Shown here: piece by piece, positions 9,188 to 17,897 of the stretch | Layout of the letters: the number at the start of each line of letters is the position of its first letter | How positions within the stretch are numbered: position 1 is the first letter of the stretch | NCBI RefSeq assembly: GCF_039696035.1 | Contig: NZ_CP155567.1 | Span: 3,963,001 to 4,027,000, forward strand | Reading direction: 5' to 3' | Length of the DNA: 64,000 bases | From: Microbulbifer sp. SAOS-129_SWC | GTDB taxonomy: Bacteria; Pseudomonadota; Gammaproteobacteria; Pseudomonadales; Cellvibrionaceae | Translations under genes and position numbers: made by a program | Notes under the pieces: generated by a model | Databases searched by the model: none | What the model was told of the DNA's origin: nothing | The model's input: only the letters and a program-made list of their open reading frames with translations

Positions 9188-12100
9188 ATGAACCATCCAC
9201 CCAGTTTTAAAAGGAAGCTCCTGACGAGCGCAATCGCCTCTTACGCCCTGGCCGGCTTTGCCGGTGTAGCCCTGGCCCAGGACGGGGAGGATCCCAAAGC
9301 CCTGGAAGAGGTCACCGTCTACGGCGTCAAGGAAGCCCAGCAAACCGCCATCAATACCAAACGCGATGCGCGCACCATCGTCGACGGCATCGCCGCCGAG
9401 GATATCGGCAAACTGCCGGACACTACCATCACCGATTCACTGCAGCGCATTCCCGGCGTGCAGATCCAGCGTACCGCCGGTGAGGGCGGCAGCCTCAGCG
9501 TACGCGGCATGCAGCAGGTGGCGGTCATGCTGAATGGCGAGCAATTCCTCGCCGCCGGCAACCTGGCGTCGGCACAGCCGAACTTCGTCGATGTACCGGC
9601 ACAGCTGCTGCGCTCCGCCAACGTCTACAAGAGCCAGGATGTCACCAATTCGGTGTCCGGTATCACCGGCACGGTGGATATCCGCACCTTCCGGCCGATG
9701 GATTTCGAGGAGGGCCTCAGCACTGCCAGCGGTTACGATCTGTCCACCGGTGAACTGAGCGGTGAAATGGACAACACCTTTAACGCCCTGCTCAACTGGC
9801 GCAACGATACGATCGGGGTAATGGTGTCAGGCGTTACCGGCCAAAAAAACCTGGCCAACGACTATGTCGGCCACGCCGGCGATCCGGTAGCCGAGGAAAT
9901 GGGCCCGGCCTCGCCGTTCGCCGGCCAGTGGACGGTGAACTCCAACCACGGTTACGAAATGTTCAAGGCCGAAAACGAACGCAACCGCGACGGTATCAAC
10001 CTGTCGCTGCAGGCCAACCTGGGCGACGGTTTCGAACTGGTGGTGGAAGGTTTCCATACCGACGCCACCGAATACCAGCGCCGCGTGGGCCTGAACCTGT
10101 CCAACCGCTGGCAGGGCCAGAACGCCACCAGCCCCGAGCGCCAGGCGCTGTGGCACGAGCGCTACAGCAACGAGTGGAGTGGTGCGCAGATCGCTGCACC
10201 CACCAGCGCCAGCGATTCCATCACCGGCGCCGACGGCCGCCAGTGGATTGTTGCCGACCAGTTCGATGTAGAACCGCTGTGGATCTACTCACTGTCGTCC
10301 AACCGCGTGATCGAAACCGAGTCCACCAACTTCAACGTGGAGCTGAACTTCGACAACGGGGGTCCGTTTACCGGCAGCCTGCGCGCCATCGCTGCCACTG
10401 CCAGCAACAACCAGTTGTTCGGGACCGCCCAGGGCGGTATCAACAGTTTCCGTGGCAACACCGTGCAGAAACTCGACAACCACTTTTATCCGGCAGATGT
10501 CGTGGATCGCTACAACCTGACCCTGGATCCGGACAAACTGGATATGGTCGGCGTCAACGGTGGTCGCTTCGTGCTGCCCAACCCGCTCGGCTACGACGAG
10601 GATCCTCGCCTGGGGCTGACCTACCGCGACAGTAAAGCCAGCTGGTCCGGCTTTGATCAGCCAATTGCCGGTGGTCTCGGTGACGGCGCCACGCTGGCCG
10701 ACTATATGGCCAACAAAGACAGCTGGATCATGGAAGGCGAGCAGCTGGAACTGAACAACGATACTGTCGCCGACCTGCAGGCGATCAACCTGCGCGGCAA
10801 CTACAAGGTCGACAACCTGTTTATCACCGACGTGGAAGTCGGCCTGCGACCGAGTCGCCGCAGTGTAGAGGTAGAGAATTACGATTACTGGGCACAGTTC
10901 TACGTGGGCTCTGACAACCGCATCACCAGCCCGGAGCATCCGGAAGCGAGCAACATGGTCGGCTGCTACGCCCAGTGGCGCTCCATCGACCAGAAGTTCG
11001 ATGGCGGCGGCACCGGCTCCGAGTGCTCTGCCGGCGAACGCCTGGTGGGCCAGGAAGGCGACGAGTCCTCCTTCACCCCCTACTATGTGCTGCCACCGCA
11101 GTCTCTCGACCACAACGGCGAAGACCTGATGTTCGTCACCGATCTCGGTGACTACGCCAAGGGCATTCCCGGCTTCTGGGCCGTGGATCCGAAGACCTTC
11201 GACAATCCCGAGGCCTTCAACCGCAAGGCATTCGGCGATATCAAGAAGATCCTGCGACCGTCGAACAGCTACAAGATCGCGCTCAACGAAGTCAGCACCT
11301 ACCTCAACACCAACTTCGAGTACGGTCCCATGTACGGCAATCTGGGCCTGAAAGTGATCGAGTCGGAAATCAAGGCAGAGATCTACGAAGCCACCGGTAT
11401 CACCCGCACCAACGGCGGCTCGCTGTACTACACCGGCACCAAAACAGAGACACAAAGACGCAGTGATTTCCTGCCGTCCCTGAACCTGGCCTGGAACGCG
11501 ACGGATGAGCTGGTGTTTCGTATGAGTGCGGCTAAAAACAAACAGGAGCTGGACCTGTACCGCTATGGCAGCAGCCTGAACATCACTACCGGCCCCGACC
11601 CGGACGATGCCACCCAGCGCATCCCCACCAGCTGGAACTCACAGGGCAACATCAACCTGCAGCCGTGGGTCACCAAGAACTACGACCTGTCTGCCGAGTA
11701 CTACTTTGGCGACGCCAGCATGCTCAGTCTGGGCGCCTATATGGTGAAGATCGATACCTTTATCGAGAACAAGGAAGGCACCATCGACGTGGTCTCCAAG
11801 GGCAAAACCTACTCCATCAGTGGCACCGGCCCGGTGGTGGGTGAAGGCGGTGAAGTGAAGGGCATAGAACTCGGCGCCAAGCTGGCCCTGAGCGACTTCA
11901 CCGACGGCTTCTTCAGCGACTTCGGTGTCGAGGCAAACTATACCTATTCACCCAGTGAAGTACCCGGCGATCACTCGGACGTAACCGGTGAACCCTACCC
12001 GTTCGCCAACAACTCCGAGAATACCTACAACTTCATCACCTGGTATCAGCACGACAAGTGGCAGGCACGGATTGCGATGAACCACCGCAGTGAGCGCTTT

Positions 12101-12331
12101 ATCCAGTCCTACGGACCACTGAACTTTGCCAAGTACGCGCCGGAAGAAACCTACCTGGACGCCAATGTCAGCTACGACGTAATGGACAATGTGACCGTCT
12201 ACCTGCAGGGTGCCAACCTCACCAGCCAGGATGTGAAAGAGGTGTATCGCCTGGCGAGTGGCGTTGAGCAGGATTCCCTCGTCTACGACAACGAGGCGCG
12301 CTACTCCCTAGGTGTACGCGCCAAGTTCTAA
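9188..12331 (+). CDS. TonB-dependent outer-membrane receptor
   Basis: This 1047-residue TBDR has a signal peptide ending in GFAGVALAQ, then plug segments LEEVTVYGVKEAQ, IAAEDIGKLPDTTITDSLQRIPGVQI and GGSLSVRGMQQV. A large barrel follows and ends in LGVRAKF with a C-terminal phenylalanine. It is longer than the first TBDR and clearly a separate paralogue. GGGGAAA precedes the ATG at good distance. Upstream lie the paired LacI-type operators and a candidate promoter. Downstream, once the inserted IS30 and orphan gene are ignored, come two halogenase-like genes, GH97 and tandem GH87. I infer uptake of an alpha-glucan oligosaccharide released at the surface by the GH87 protein. Confidence 0.93.
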   Translation: MNHPPSFKRKLLTSAIASYALAGFAGVALAQDGEDPKALEEVTVYGVKEAQQTAINTKRDARTIVDGIAAEDIGKLPDTTITDSLQRIPGVQIQRTAGEGGSLSVRGMQQVAVMLNGEQFLAAGNLASAQPNFVDVPAQLLRSANVYKSQDVTNSVSGITGTVDIRTFRPMDFEEGLSTASGYDLSTGELSGEMDNTFNALLNWRNDTIGVMVSGVTGQKNLANDYVGHAGDPVAEEMGPASPFAGQWTVNSNHGYEMFKAENERNRDGINLSLQANLGDGFELVVEGFHTDATEYQRRVGLNLSNRWQGQNATSPERQALWHERYSNEWSGAQIAAPTSASDSITGADGRQWIVADQFDVEPLWIYSLSSNRVIETESTNFNVELNFDNGGPFTGSLRAIAATASNNQLFGTAQGGINSFRGNTVQKLDNHFYPADVVDRYNLTLDPDKLDMVGVNGGRFVLPNPLGYDEDPRLGLTYRDSKASWSGFDQPIAGGLGDGATLADYMANKDSWIMEGEQLELNNDTVADLQAINLRGNYKVDNLFITDVEVGLRPSRRSVEVENYDYWAQFYVGSDNRITSPEHPEASNMVGCYAQWRSIDQKFDGGGTGSECSAGERLVGQEGDESSFTPYYVLPPQSLDHNGEDLMFVTDLGDYAKGIPGFWAVDPKTFDNPEAFNRKAFGDIKKILRPSNSYKIALNEVSTYLNTNFEYGPMYGNLGLKVIESEIKAEIYEATGITRTNGGSLYYTGTKTETQRRSDFLPSLNLAWNATDELVFRMSAAKNKQELDLYRYGSSLNITTGPDPDDATQRIPTSWNSQGNINLQPWVTKNYDLSAEYYFGDASMLSLGAYMVKIDTFIENKEGTIDVVSKGKTYSISGTGPVVGEGGEVKGIELGAKLALSDFTDGFFSDFGVEANYTYSPSEVPGDHSDVTGEPYPFANNSENTYNFITWYQHDKWQARIAMNHRSERFIQSYGPLNFAKYAPEETYLDANVSYDVMDNVTVYLQGANLTSQDVKEVYRLASGVEQDSLVYDNEARYSLGVRAKF

Positions 12332-12344
12332 GAGCAATGGGGAA

Positions 12345-12394
12345 CCGGTTTGCGGGAAAAGCTGAGGTTTAGTTTGAAGTTCCCCGCAAACCGG
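12345..12394. repeat. Inverted repeat with GTTTGCGGG stem
   Basis: CCGGTTTGCGGG (12345-12356) pairs perfectly with CCCGCAAACCGG (12383-12394) around a 26-nt loop, immediately after the TBDR stop codon. The GTTTGCGG/CCGCAAAC stem recurs in hairpins near 26.5, 57.6 and 59.2 kb, which suggests a dispersed repeat family rather than a gene-specific terminator. Confidence 0.6.
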
Positions 12395-12475
12395 GAACCT
12401 TGCGCGAAGTAATACTCTCTCTTCTCGAGCATCGTGGAGAAACGCATTCGATCAGCATTTCTCCCCTTCCTCGGT

Positions 12476-12508
12476 CATGGACCTGCGCTTTGGTCCATGG
12501 CTTTTTTT
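12476..12508 (+). terminator. Rho-independent terminator after second TBDR
   Basis: CATGGACC (12476-12483) pairs with GGTCCATG (12492-12499) around an 8-nt loop, followed after GC by seven T residues (12502-12508). It would end transcription of the TBDR gene before the IS30 element. Confidence 0.85.
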
Positions 12509-12550
12509 GCGTATAAAACTTAAAACCAGAAAACCCATACGAATATATTT

Positions 12551-13633
12551 CGCGGTTTCGGATAATAAGTGCAATTGGTAAGAGAGAGGCCAGCTGGTAG
12601 AGTCGGCGCTTCTCCCCGCCAAGAGAAAAGCACTGATGAGCTACAACCAGCTGACCGAGAACGAACGATACCAGATTTATAGTCTGAAGAAAGCCGGGCA
12701 CTCGCAAATAGAGATTGCCGAACTTCTGGAAAGGCATCCCTCTACGATCTGTCGAGAGCTGCGTCGCAACAAAGGGCTACGAGGGTACCGGCCCGGGCAA
12801 GCTCAAAAGCTGTCGAATGTTAGACGGTATGGGGCCCACAAGGCTCGGAAGGTGACGGACGAGGTACGTGATCAGATTGAAACGCTGCTCCGGCAGGAGT
12901 TAAGCCCGCAGCAGGTAGCAGATTATCTGAAACGGTGTACGGGTATTTCCTTACATCATGAGACAATTTATCAGCTGATCTATGCCGACAAGGCTCATGG
13001 CGGCGATTTGTATACGCATCTGCGAGTAGCGTCAAAGCCCTACCGCAAGCGTTACGGCAGCAACGATCAACGCGGCAAGATCAAGAACAGAGTGAGTATT
13101 GATGAACGCCCTGAGGTTGTTGACCTGGGTAACCGAATTGGCGACTGGGAAGGCGATACAGTCATCGGCAAAGGCCGCAAAGGTGCGCTATTGACCCTGG
13201 TAGAGCGCAAATCGCTGTATACGGTCATTGTGTTGCTGACGGGCAAGAGAGCCGACTTGCTCGCCGCTGCAGCGGTTGCGCATATGGTACACCTTAAGGA
13301 GAAAGTCAAAACAATCACGTTCGACAATGGCCTTGAGTTTGCCGGTCATGAAGAGATCGCGAAAGGACTGGAGGCGGATATTTACTTTGCCCATCCCTAT
13401 GCATCATGGGAGCGTGGAATCAATGAAAATACCAATGGTCTTATTCGGCAATATTTCCCGAAGGGAACGGACTTCAGTACGGTATCGGATGAGCAGGTTC
13501 AGTTTGTCATGGACCGCCTGAACAGCAGACCAAGAGCGACCAGGGGTGGACGATCGCCAAATGAGCTATTTATGGGGCGGCGGGACGATTTGCTCGCTGC
13601 ATGAAGAAATTGCAGTTATTACTTGAAACCGCG
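12551..13633 (+). mobile_element. IS30-family insertion sequence
   Basis: The element is bounded by imperfect inverted repeats of about 26 bp. The left end (12551-12576) contains CGCGGTTTC and TAATAAGTGCAATT. The right end (13608-13633), read on the minus strand, contains CGCGGTTTC and TAATAACTGCAATT. Between them is a single intact transposase gene. No clear long target duplication is visible; a TT on each side would fit the 2-3 bp duplications of this family. The element sits between a TBDR gene and the halogenase genes that normally follow it. Confidence 0.82.
12636..13604 (+). CDS. IS30-family transposase
   Basis: The 322-residue protein starts with an IS30-type helix-turn-helix (YNQLTENERYQIYSLKKAG, then EIAELLERHPSTICRELRRN). 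The DDE catalytic residues are visible in GDWEGDTV (about residue 170), FDNGLEF (about 230) and the ERGINENTNGLIRQ segment (about 259). Length and domain order are those of an intact IS30 transposase, so the element could still be active. It lies entirely within the two inverted repeats. Confidence 0.95.
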   Translation: MSYNQLTENERYQIYSLKKAGHSQIEIAELLERHPSTICRELRRNKGLRGYRPGQAQKLSNVRRYGAHKARKVTDEVRDQIETLLRQELSPQQVADYLKRCTGISLHHETIYQLIYADKAHGGDLYTHLRVASKPYRKRYGSNDQRGKIKNRVSIDERPEVVDLGNRIGDWEGDTVIGKGRKGALLTLVERKSLYTVIVLLTGKRADLLAAAAVAHMVHLKEKVKTITFDNGLEFAGHEEIAKGLEADIYFAHPYASWERGINENTNGLIRQYFPKGTDFSTVSDEQVQFVMDRLNSRPRATRGGRSPNELFMGRRDDLLAA

Positions 13634-13660
13634 TTTTACTTACAACGATAGGAGGAACAA

Positions 13661-14473
13661 TTGAAACCACTAATGATCATAACTTTGACTCTTATCGCAA
13701 ACCCCATATTTGCGCAAGTTGCACGGGATCACCTCTACCAGAGAAAAACTGACGAGCAAGTCAATCAATACATTTCTCAGCAAATCGAAAAAATACAAAG
13801 CCCTTTTGACAAAGATGGAAACCTGATCCTAAAAATAATTAAAAACGAAAAAAGAGATAGATCAATATCTGATCTTAGAAGATTCATTGATTACGCAATT
13901 TCAAATGGATCCAAAATAGAACAGAACGATATAATCCACTTTAAAAATGGCAATTACACGATACCTGCAAACAGCAAAATAGCATCAATAACGCAACTAA
14001 CCACGAGCCTGAGAAACCAAGATGCATTTAACATAGAGCGAGATCAATTAAAGGAAGCAGGGCTTTCAAATTCATCCATAATGTCAATGGAAAAATCGAT
14101 TAAACATAACCGAAGCAAACTGGAAATACTAAGAAATATACTAACTAAATCATCCAAACTTAAAAGAAAAATAAACTCTCTATCCAAAACCCTACAAATA
14201 ATATACGTCGAAAACTTCAACACGGAAGTTCAGAGAGAAGAAGATGAAATCTATTTAAAGAGAACATTGGAGATCCTTGATCCCATACCAAAAAAAGAAC
14301 AAAAATTAATGCTTATGCATTTCATGAATACAAGCAGTGGATCATTCTTTATTCCATCGGGAACAACCGAATCCTCAATCAAGAGGCTAACAGCCAAGAT
14401 CCTCAATGGAGAACTACAGAAAGAATTGCAAACAGAAATTCAACAGGAGATTGAAAAAACAAAAAACAAATGA
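13661..14473 (+). CDS. AT-rich orphan gene, exported protein of unknown function
   Basis: I do not recognise this 270-residue protein. The start is TTG at 13661, chosen because a full AGGAGG lies at 13650-13655, five bases upstream. Residues 1-18 form a signal peptide ending in NPIFA-Q, so the product should be periplasmic or exported. The rest is very rich in lysine, isoleucine, asparagine and glutamate, has no cysteine cluster, and looks largely helical with charged coiled-coil-like stretches, including the C-terminal run of Glu, Gln and Lys. The base composition is far more AT-rich than that of every neighbour, which points to transfer from elsewhere. It lies directly after the IS30 right end and 31 bp before a halogenase gene. 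Confidence 0.75.
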   Translation: MKPLMIITLTLIANPIFAQVARDHLYQRKTDEQVNQYISQQIEKIQSPFDKDGNLILKIIKNEKRDRSISDLRRFIDYAISNGSKIEQNDIIHFKNGNYTIPANSKIASITQLTTSLRNQDAFNIERDQLKEAGLSNSSIMSMEKSIKHNRSKLEILRNILTKSSKLKRKINSLSKTLQIIYVENFNTEVQREEDEIYLKRTLEILDPIPKKEQKLMLMHFMNTSSGSFFIPSGTTESSIKRLTAKILNGELQKELQTEIQQEIEKTKNK

Positions 14474-14504
14474 GACTATTTGATATAAAAATAATGATAA
14501 CAAA

Positions 14505-16025
14505 ATGAACAAATCAGAAATAAAGCAAGCGTGCAAAAGAATCGTTATCGTCGGCGGCGGTACCGCCGGCTGGATGAGTGCGGCCAGCTTGCAACAGCAC
14601 TTCGGCCCGCAGGCCCAGATCACACTGATCGAGTCCTCAGAGATCGGTACCGTCGGTGTCGGTGAGGCCACCATCCCCACCATCCGCAATTTCTATCACC
14701 AGCTGGGCCTGCAGGACCTGGATGTAATCCGCGCTACCGGCGCCACCTGCAAACTGGGCATCGAGTTCCGCGACTGGCACAGGCCCGGATCAAAATTCAT
14801 CCATCCGTTCGGCCTGTACGGCCAGTCGCTGCGTGGGATCGATTTCCACCAGTTCTGGCTCAAACTGCGGCGCATGGGCGCCGCGGCGGACCTGGGCGAT
14901 TACTCTCTCGGTGTGACCCTGGCCAAGAACCACAAGTTCACCCTGCCGAGCCGCAAGCCGCCGTCGACGCTGTCGGTCTTCGACTGGGCACTGCATTTTG
15001 ACGCGACCCGCTTTGCCGCACTGATGCGTGATTTCGCAGAAAAGAACGGCGTGGCACGCATCGACGCGAAGATCGAACGGGTAGCGCTGAATCCGGATAG
15101 CGGTTTTATCGATTCAGTGGTTACCGAGTGCGGCCAGTCAATTGCCGGCGACCTGTTTATCGACTGCTCCGGCTTCCGCGCCCTGCTGCTCGGCGAGGCA
15201 CTCGGTATTGAATATGAAGACTGGAACCAGTGGCTGCTGTGCGACAGCGCGCTGGCCGTGCAGAGCCGCGGTACCGGCGCACCGCCGCCCTATACCCGCG
15301 TCATCGCACGCAGTGCCGGCTGGCAGTGGCAGATTCCGCTGCAGCACCGCCAGGGCAACGGCCACGTTTACAGCAGCCGCCATATTTCCGACAGTGACGC
15401 GCAACAGATCCTCGAGCAGAACATCGACGGCGAACTGTTACACGCCCCGCGCCAGTTGCACTTTCGGCCGGGGCGGCGCAAGCAGGCCTGGCACAAAAAC
15501 TGTATCGCCATCGGTCTCGCCGCCGGCTTTCTCGAACCGCTGGAGAGCACCAGCATCGCATTGGTCGAAACCGCACTGGAAAAGATCAAGACCCTCGTCA
15601 CCAACTTCGACTGCCACCCGGCCGTGGTGGAGGAGTTCAACCAGACTACCGCGCTCGAAACCGAGCGGGTGCGCGACTTCCTGATCCTGCACTACAAGGC
15701 TACCGCGCGGGACGACAGCGATTTCTGGCGCTACTGCCGCGATATGTCGATCCCGGACACCCTCGCGCACAAACTGGAGCTATTCAAGGCCAGCGGCTAT
15801 ATCGTCAACTATCGCTGGGAAATGTTTCACCAGCCCAGCTGGCTGGCGATTTTTACCGGCTTCGACTATCTGCCGGAACAGTACGACCAACGCGTGGATA
15901 ACTTCGACGAGCAGCAGCTGATTCACAGCTTTGCCGAGATGCGTGCGAGCCTGCATCGCGCCGCAGACGAATCCCCGCACCACAGCGACTTTATCGCGCA
16001 ACATTGCGCCGCGGAGCCCGTATGA
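14505..16025 (+). CDS. Flavin-dependent tryptophan halogenase-family protein
   Basis: The 506-residue protein has the FAD motif GGGTAGW (residues 17-23), GVGEATIPT, the lysine-containing TCKLGIEFRDW, the WxWxIP signature as W273-Q-W-Q-I-P, and GFLEPLESTS. All hallmark motifs of the family are intact. The first ten codons are AT-rich like the orphan gene upstream and unlike the rest of the gene, so the rearrangement that brought in the upstream DNA may have replaced its original 5' end. The shine-dalgarno sequence is poor. The next halogenase gene overlaps its stop by 4 bp. Probable FAD-dependent cytoplasmic enzyme; substrate unknown. Confidence 0.9.
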   Translation: MNKSEIKQACKRIVIVGGGTAGWMSAASLQQHFGPQAQITLIESSEIGTVGVGEATIPTIRNFYHQLGLQDLDVIRATGATCKLGIEFRDWHRPGSKFIHPFGLYGQSLRGIDFHQFWLKLRRMGAAADLGDYSLGVTLAKNHKFTLPSRKPPSTLSVFDWALHFDATRFAALMRDFAEKNGVARIDAKIERVALNPDSGFIDSVVTECGQSIAGDLFIDCSGFRALLLGEALGIEYEDWNQWLLCDSALAVQSRGTGAPPPYTRVIARSAGWQWQIPLQHRQGNGHVYSSRHISDSDAQQILEQNIDGELLHAPRQLHFRPGRRKQAWHKNCIAIGLAAGFLEPLESTSIALVETALEKIKTLVTNFDCHPAVVEEFNQTTALETERVRDFLILHYKATARDDSDFWRYCRDMSIPDTLAHKLELFKASGYIVNYRWEMFHQPSWLAIFTGFDYLPEQYDQRVDNFDEQQLIHSFAEMRASLHRAADESPHHSDFIAQHCAAEPV

Positions 16026-17539
16026 ATACCTCCATGCAACCCATCAGGAAAATTGTAATCGTCGGCGGCGGTAGCGCCGGCTGGATCGCCGCCGCCGTAC
16101 TGGGTAGCCAGTTTTCCCGCGAGCAGCTGCAGGTAGAGCTGGTGGAGTCCGAAGAGATCGGCACCATCGGCGTGGGCGAATCGACGATTCCGCCGTTTCT
16201 GGAATTACTGCAGTCGCTCAATATCGACGAGCGCGATTTTATCCAGCAGACCCAGGCCAGCTTCAAGCTCGGCATCGAATTTTCCGACTGGCGGGTAAAG
16301 GGCGAGTCCTACTTCCACCCGTTCGGCACTATCAGCGCCGGCATGGATGAAACCGTTTTCTACCAGTCGTGGCTCAAGAGCCGGCAACTCGGCGACGGCT
16401 ACGAGTTGCAGGATTTCTCCCCGGCCAGCGTTATGGCCAGCCAGAAAAAGTTTATGCTGCCGCAGCAGGCCCAGCAGAGCCCGATCGGCGAAGCACGCTA
16501 CGCACTCCACCTGGATGCCAAACTGGTCGCCGACTATCTGCGCCGCCACGCGGAAAACAACGGGGTAAAGCGCACCGAAGGACGCGTAACCGATATCCAG
16601 TGCCGACAAGACGGCTTTATCGATAACCTGACGCTGGCGAACGGCGAACAGATTCACGGCGACTTCTTTATCGATTGCAGCGGCTTCCGCGCCCTGCTGA
16701 TTGAGAAGACACTCGGCACCGACTACAGCGACTGGTCACACTACCTGCCCTGCGACCGCGCGGTAACCATCCAGACCGAGAGTACTGATACCCCGCCCTA
16801 CACCCGCGCCGGCGCCAAGGACGCCGGCTGGATGTGGCGTATCCCGCTGCAGCGGCGCACCGGTAACGGCTATGTGTATGCCAGTAAATTTTGCAGCGAT
16901 GACGAGGCACTGCAGACGCTGCTCGCCGGCGTCGAGGGCAAACACCTGACCGAACCGCATGTCATTCCCTTCCGCACCGGCGTGCGCCGCGAGGGCTGGA
17001 AGGCGAACTGCCTGTCGCTGGGACTCGCCTCCGGTTTTATCGAACCGCTGGAGAGCACTGCGATTCACCTGGTGGTGCGCGGTATGGTGCACTTTATGCG
17101 CAACTTCCCCGACCGCCGCTGCGACGCAGCGCTGGTGCGCGAATACAACCGCCGCATGCTCATGGATTACGAGGAGATCCGCGATTTTATCGTCATGCAC
17201 TACTGCCTGACCCGGCGCGACGACACACCCTTCTGGCGCTGGTGGCAGCAGATGGAACGGCCGCAGTCACTACAGGAAACGCTGGACTACTTTGCGGTAA
17301 AAGGCGAACTGCCGGAAACCATGGATCCGCTGTTCGCCGCTGTCAGCTGGCGCTCGGTGTGCGAGGGAATGGGGCTGCGGCCGCAGAAATACTCGGCCCT
17401 GATCGATAAATTCGACCCGGCCGTGACTCGCGCGCATTTCGAGCGCTATTTGAAAGCCATTAACGAGGTTGTACAGAAGCTACCGGGACACGCGGAATTT
17501 ATTCAGAAGAACTGTCCGCATTCACAAGAAACTGCCTAA
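16022..17539 (+). CDS. Flavin-dependent tryptophan halogenase-family protein
   Basis: I place the start at the ATG at 16022, which overlaps the preceding stop as ATGA and has GGAG five bases upstream; a TTG at 16004 would add six residues. The 505-residue product has GGGSAGW, GVGESTIPP, SFKLGIEFSDW, the WxWxIP signature as W270-M-W-R-I-P, and GFIEPLESTA. It is a paralogue of its upstream neighbour, sharing layout throughout. Translational coupling suggests that the two enzymes are needed together. As with the other members here, the FAD-dependent family is clear but halogenation of tryptophan should not be assumed. Confidence 0.92.
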   Translation: MNTSMQPIRKIVIVGGGSAGWIAAAVLGSQFSREQLQVELVESEEIGTIGVGESTIPPFLELLQSLNIDERDFIQQTQASFKLGIEFSDWRVKGESYFHPFGTISAGMDETVFYQSWLKSRQLGDGYELQDFSPASVMASQKKFMLPQQAQQSPIGEARYALHLDAKLVADYLRRHAENNGVKRTEGRVTDIQCRQDGFIDNLTLANGEQIHGDFFIDCSGFRALLIEKTLGTDYSDWSHYLPCDRAVTIQTESTDTPPYTRAGAKDAGWMWRIPLQRRTGNGYVYASKFCSDDEALQTLLAGVEGKHLTEPHVIPFRTGVRREGWKANCLSLGLASGFIEPLESTAIHLVVRGMVHFMRNFPDRRCDAALVREYNRRMLMDYEEIRDFIVMHYCLTRRDDTPFWRWWQQMERPQSLQETLDYFAVKGELPETMDPLFAAVSWRSVCEGMGLRPQKYSALIDKFDPAVTRAHFERYLKAINEVVQKLPGHAEFIQKNCPHSQETA

Positions 17540-17596
17540 ATCCTAACGAAATCTCGCGCAGAAGTTTCCAGGCCGGTATGGGTGCCTATTTCCGAG

Positions 17597-17643
17597 ACCG
17601 TATGAGGCATGGATGCCGATTACGAGCGTACAGGGACGTATTT
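17597..17643. repeat. Interspersed repeat, copy 1
   Basis: This roughly 46-bp block is the reverse complement of a block at 26545-26590, about 9 kb away, with essentially no mismatches that I can see. In the second copy the block forms the loop of a long hairpin; here the flanking stem is not preserved. It lies in the non-coding gap between a halogenase gene and the GH97 operators. Confidence 0.75.
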
Positions 17644-17764
17644 AAGGGGGGCGCCTAGCCCGTATCCCGGGAAGAGGTACCCGCGCCGCCCCCGCTCTGA
17701 ACGATCACCAAGGTACCACGAAACTTCGCAATACTCCCTGCGAGATAGACTTTACCAAAACACA

Positions 17765-17799
17765 TGAAATCGTTTTCAGAGATCTGAAATCGATTTCAG
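17765..17799. promoter_or_regulatory. Pair of LacI-type operators upstream of GH97
   Basis: TGAAATCGTTTTCA (17765-17778) and CTGAAATCGATTTCAG (17784-17799) have central CG steps 20 bp apart, the same spacing as the pair at 8845-8880. TTGACC follows at 17804-17809 as a possible -35 box, but I see no good -10. The shared pattern links GH97 and probably the downstream GH87 gene to the TBDR in one regulon under the LacI-type protein at 26.7 kb. Confidence 0.8.
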
Positions 17800-17897
17800 A
17801 CCATTGACCCCACTTCCGTACTAGACAGTCCATCCAGCCCCTCCCTAGCATTACCGCTGCGATAAAAAAGTAAATAACAGCGAGCGATGAGACGACC

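Noticed and set aside
16004..16021. Upstream TTG start for the second halogenase gene
   Set aside because: The ATG at 16022 has GGAG at five bases and forms the common ATGA overlap.
14505..17539. Naming the halogenase-like genes as prnA/rebH-type tryptophan halogenases for an antibiotic
   Set aside because: No biosynthetic genes are near; the context is carbohydrate uptake, so only the family is stated.
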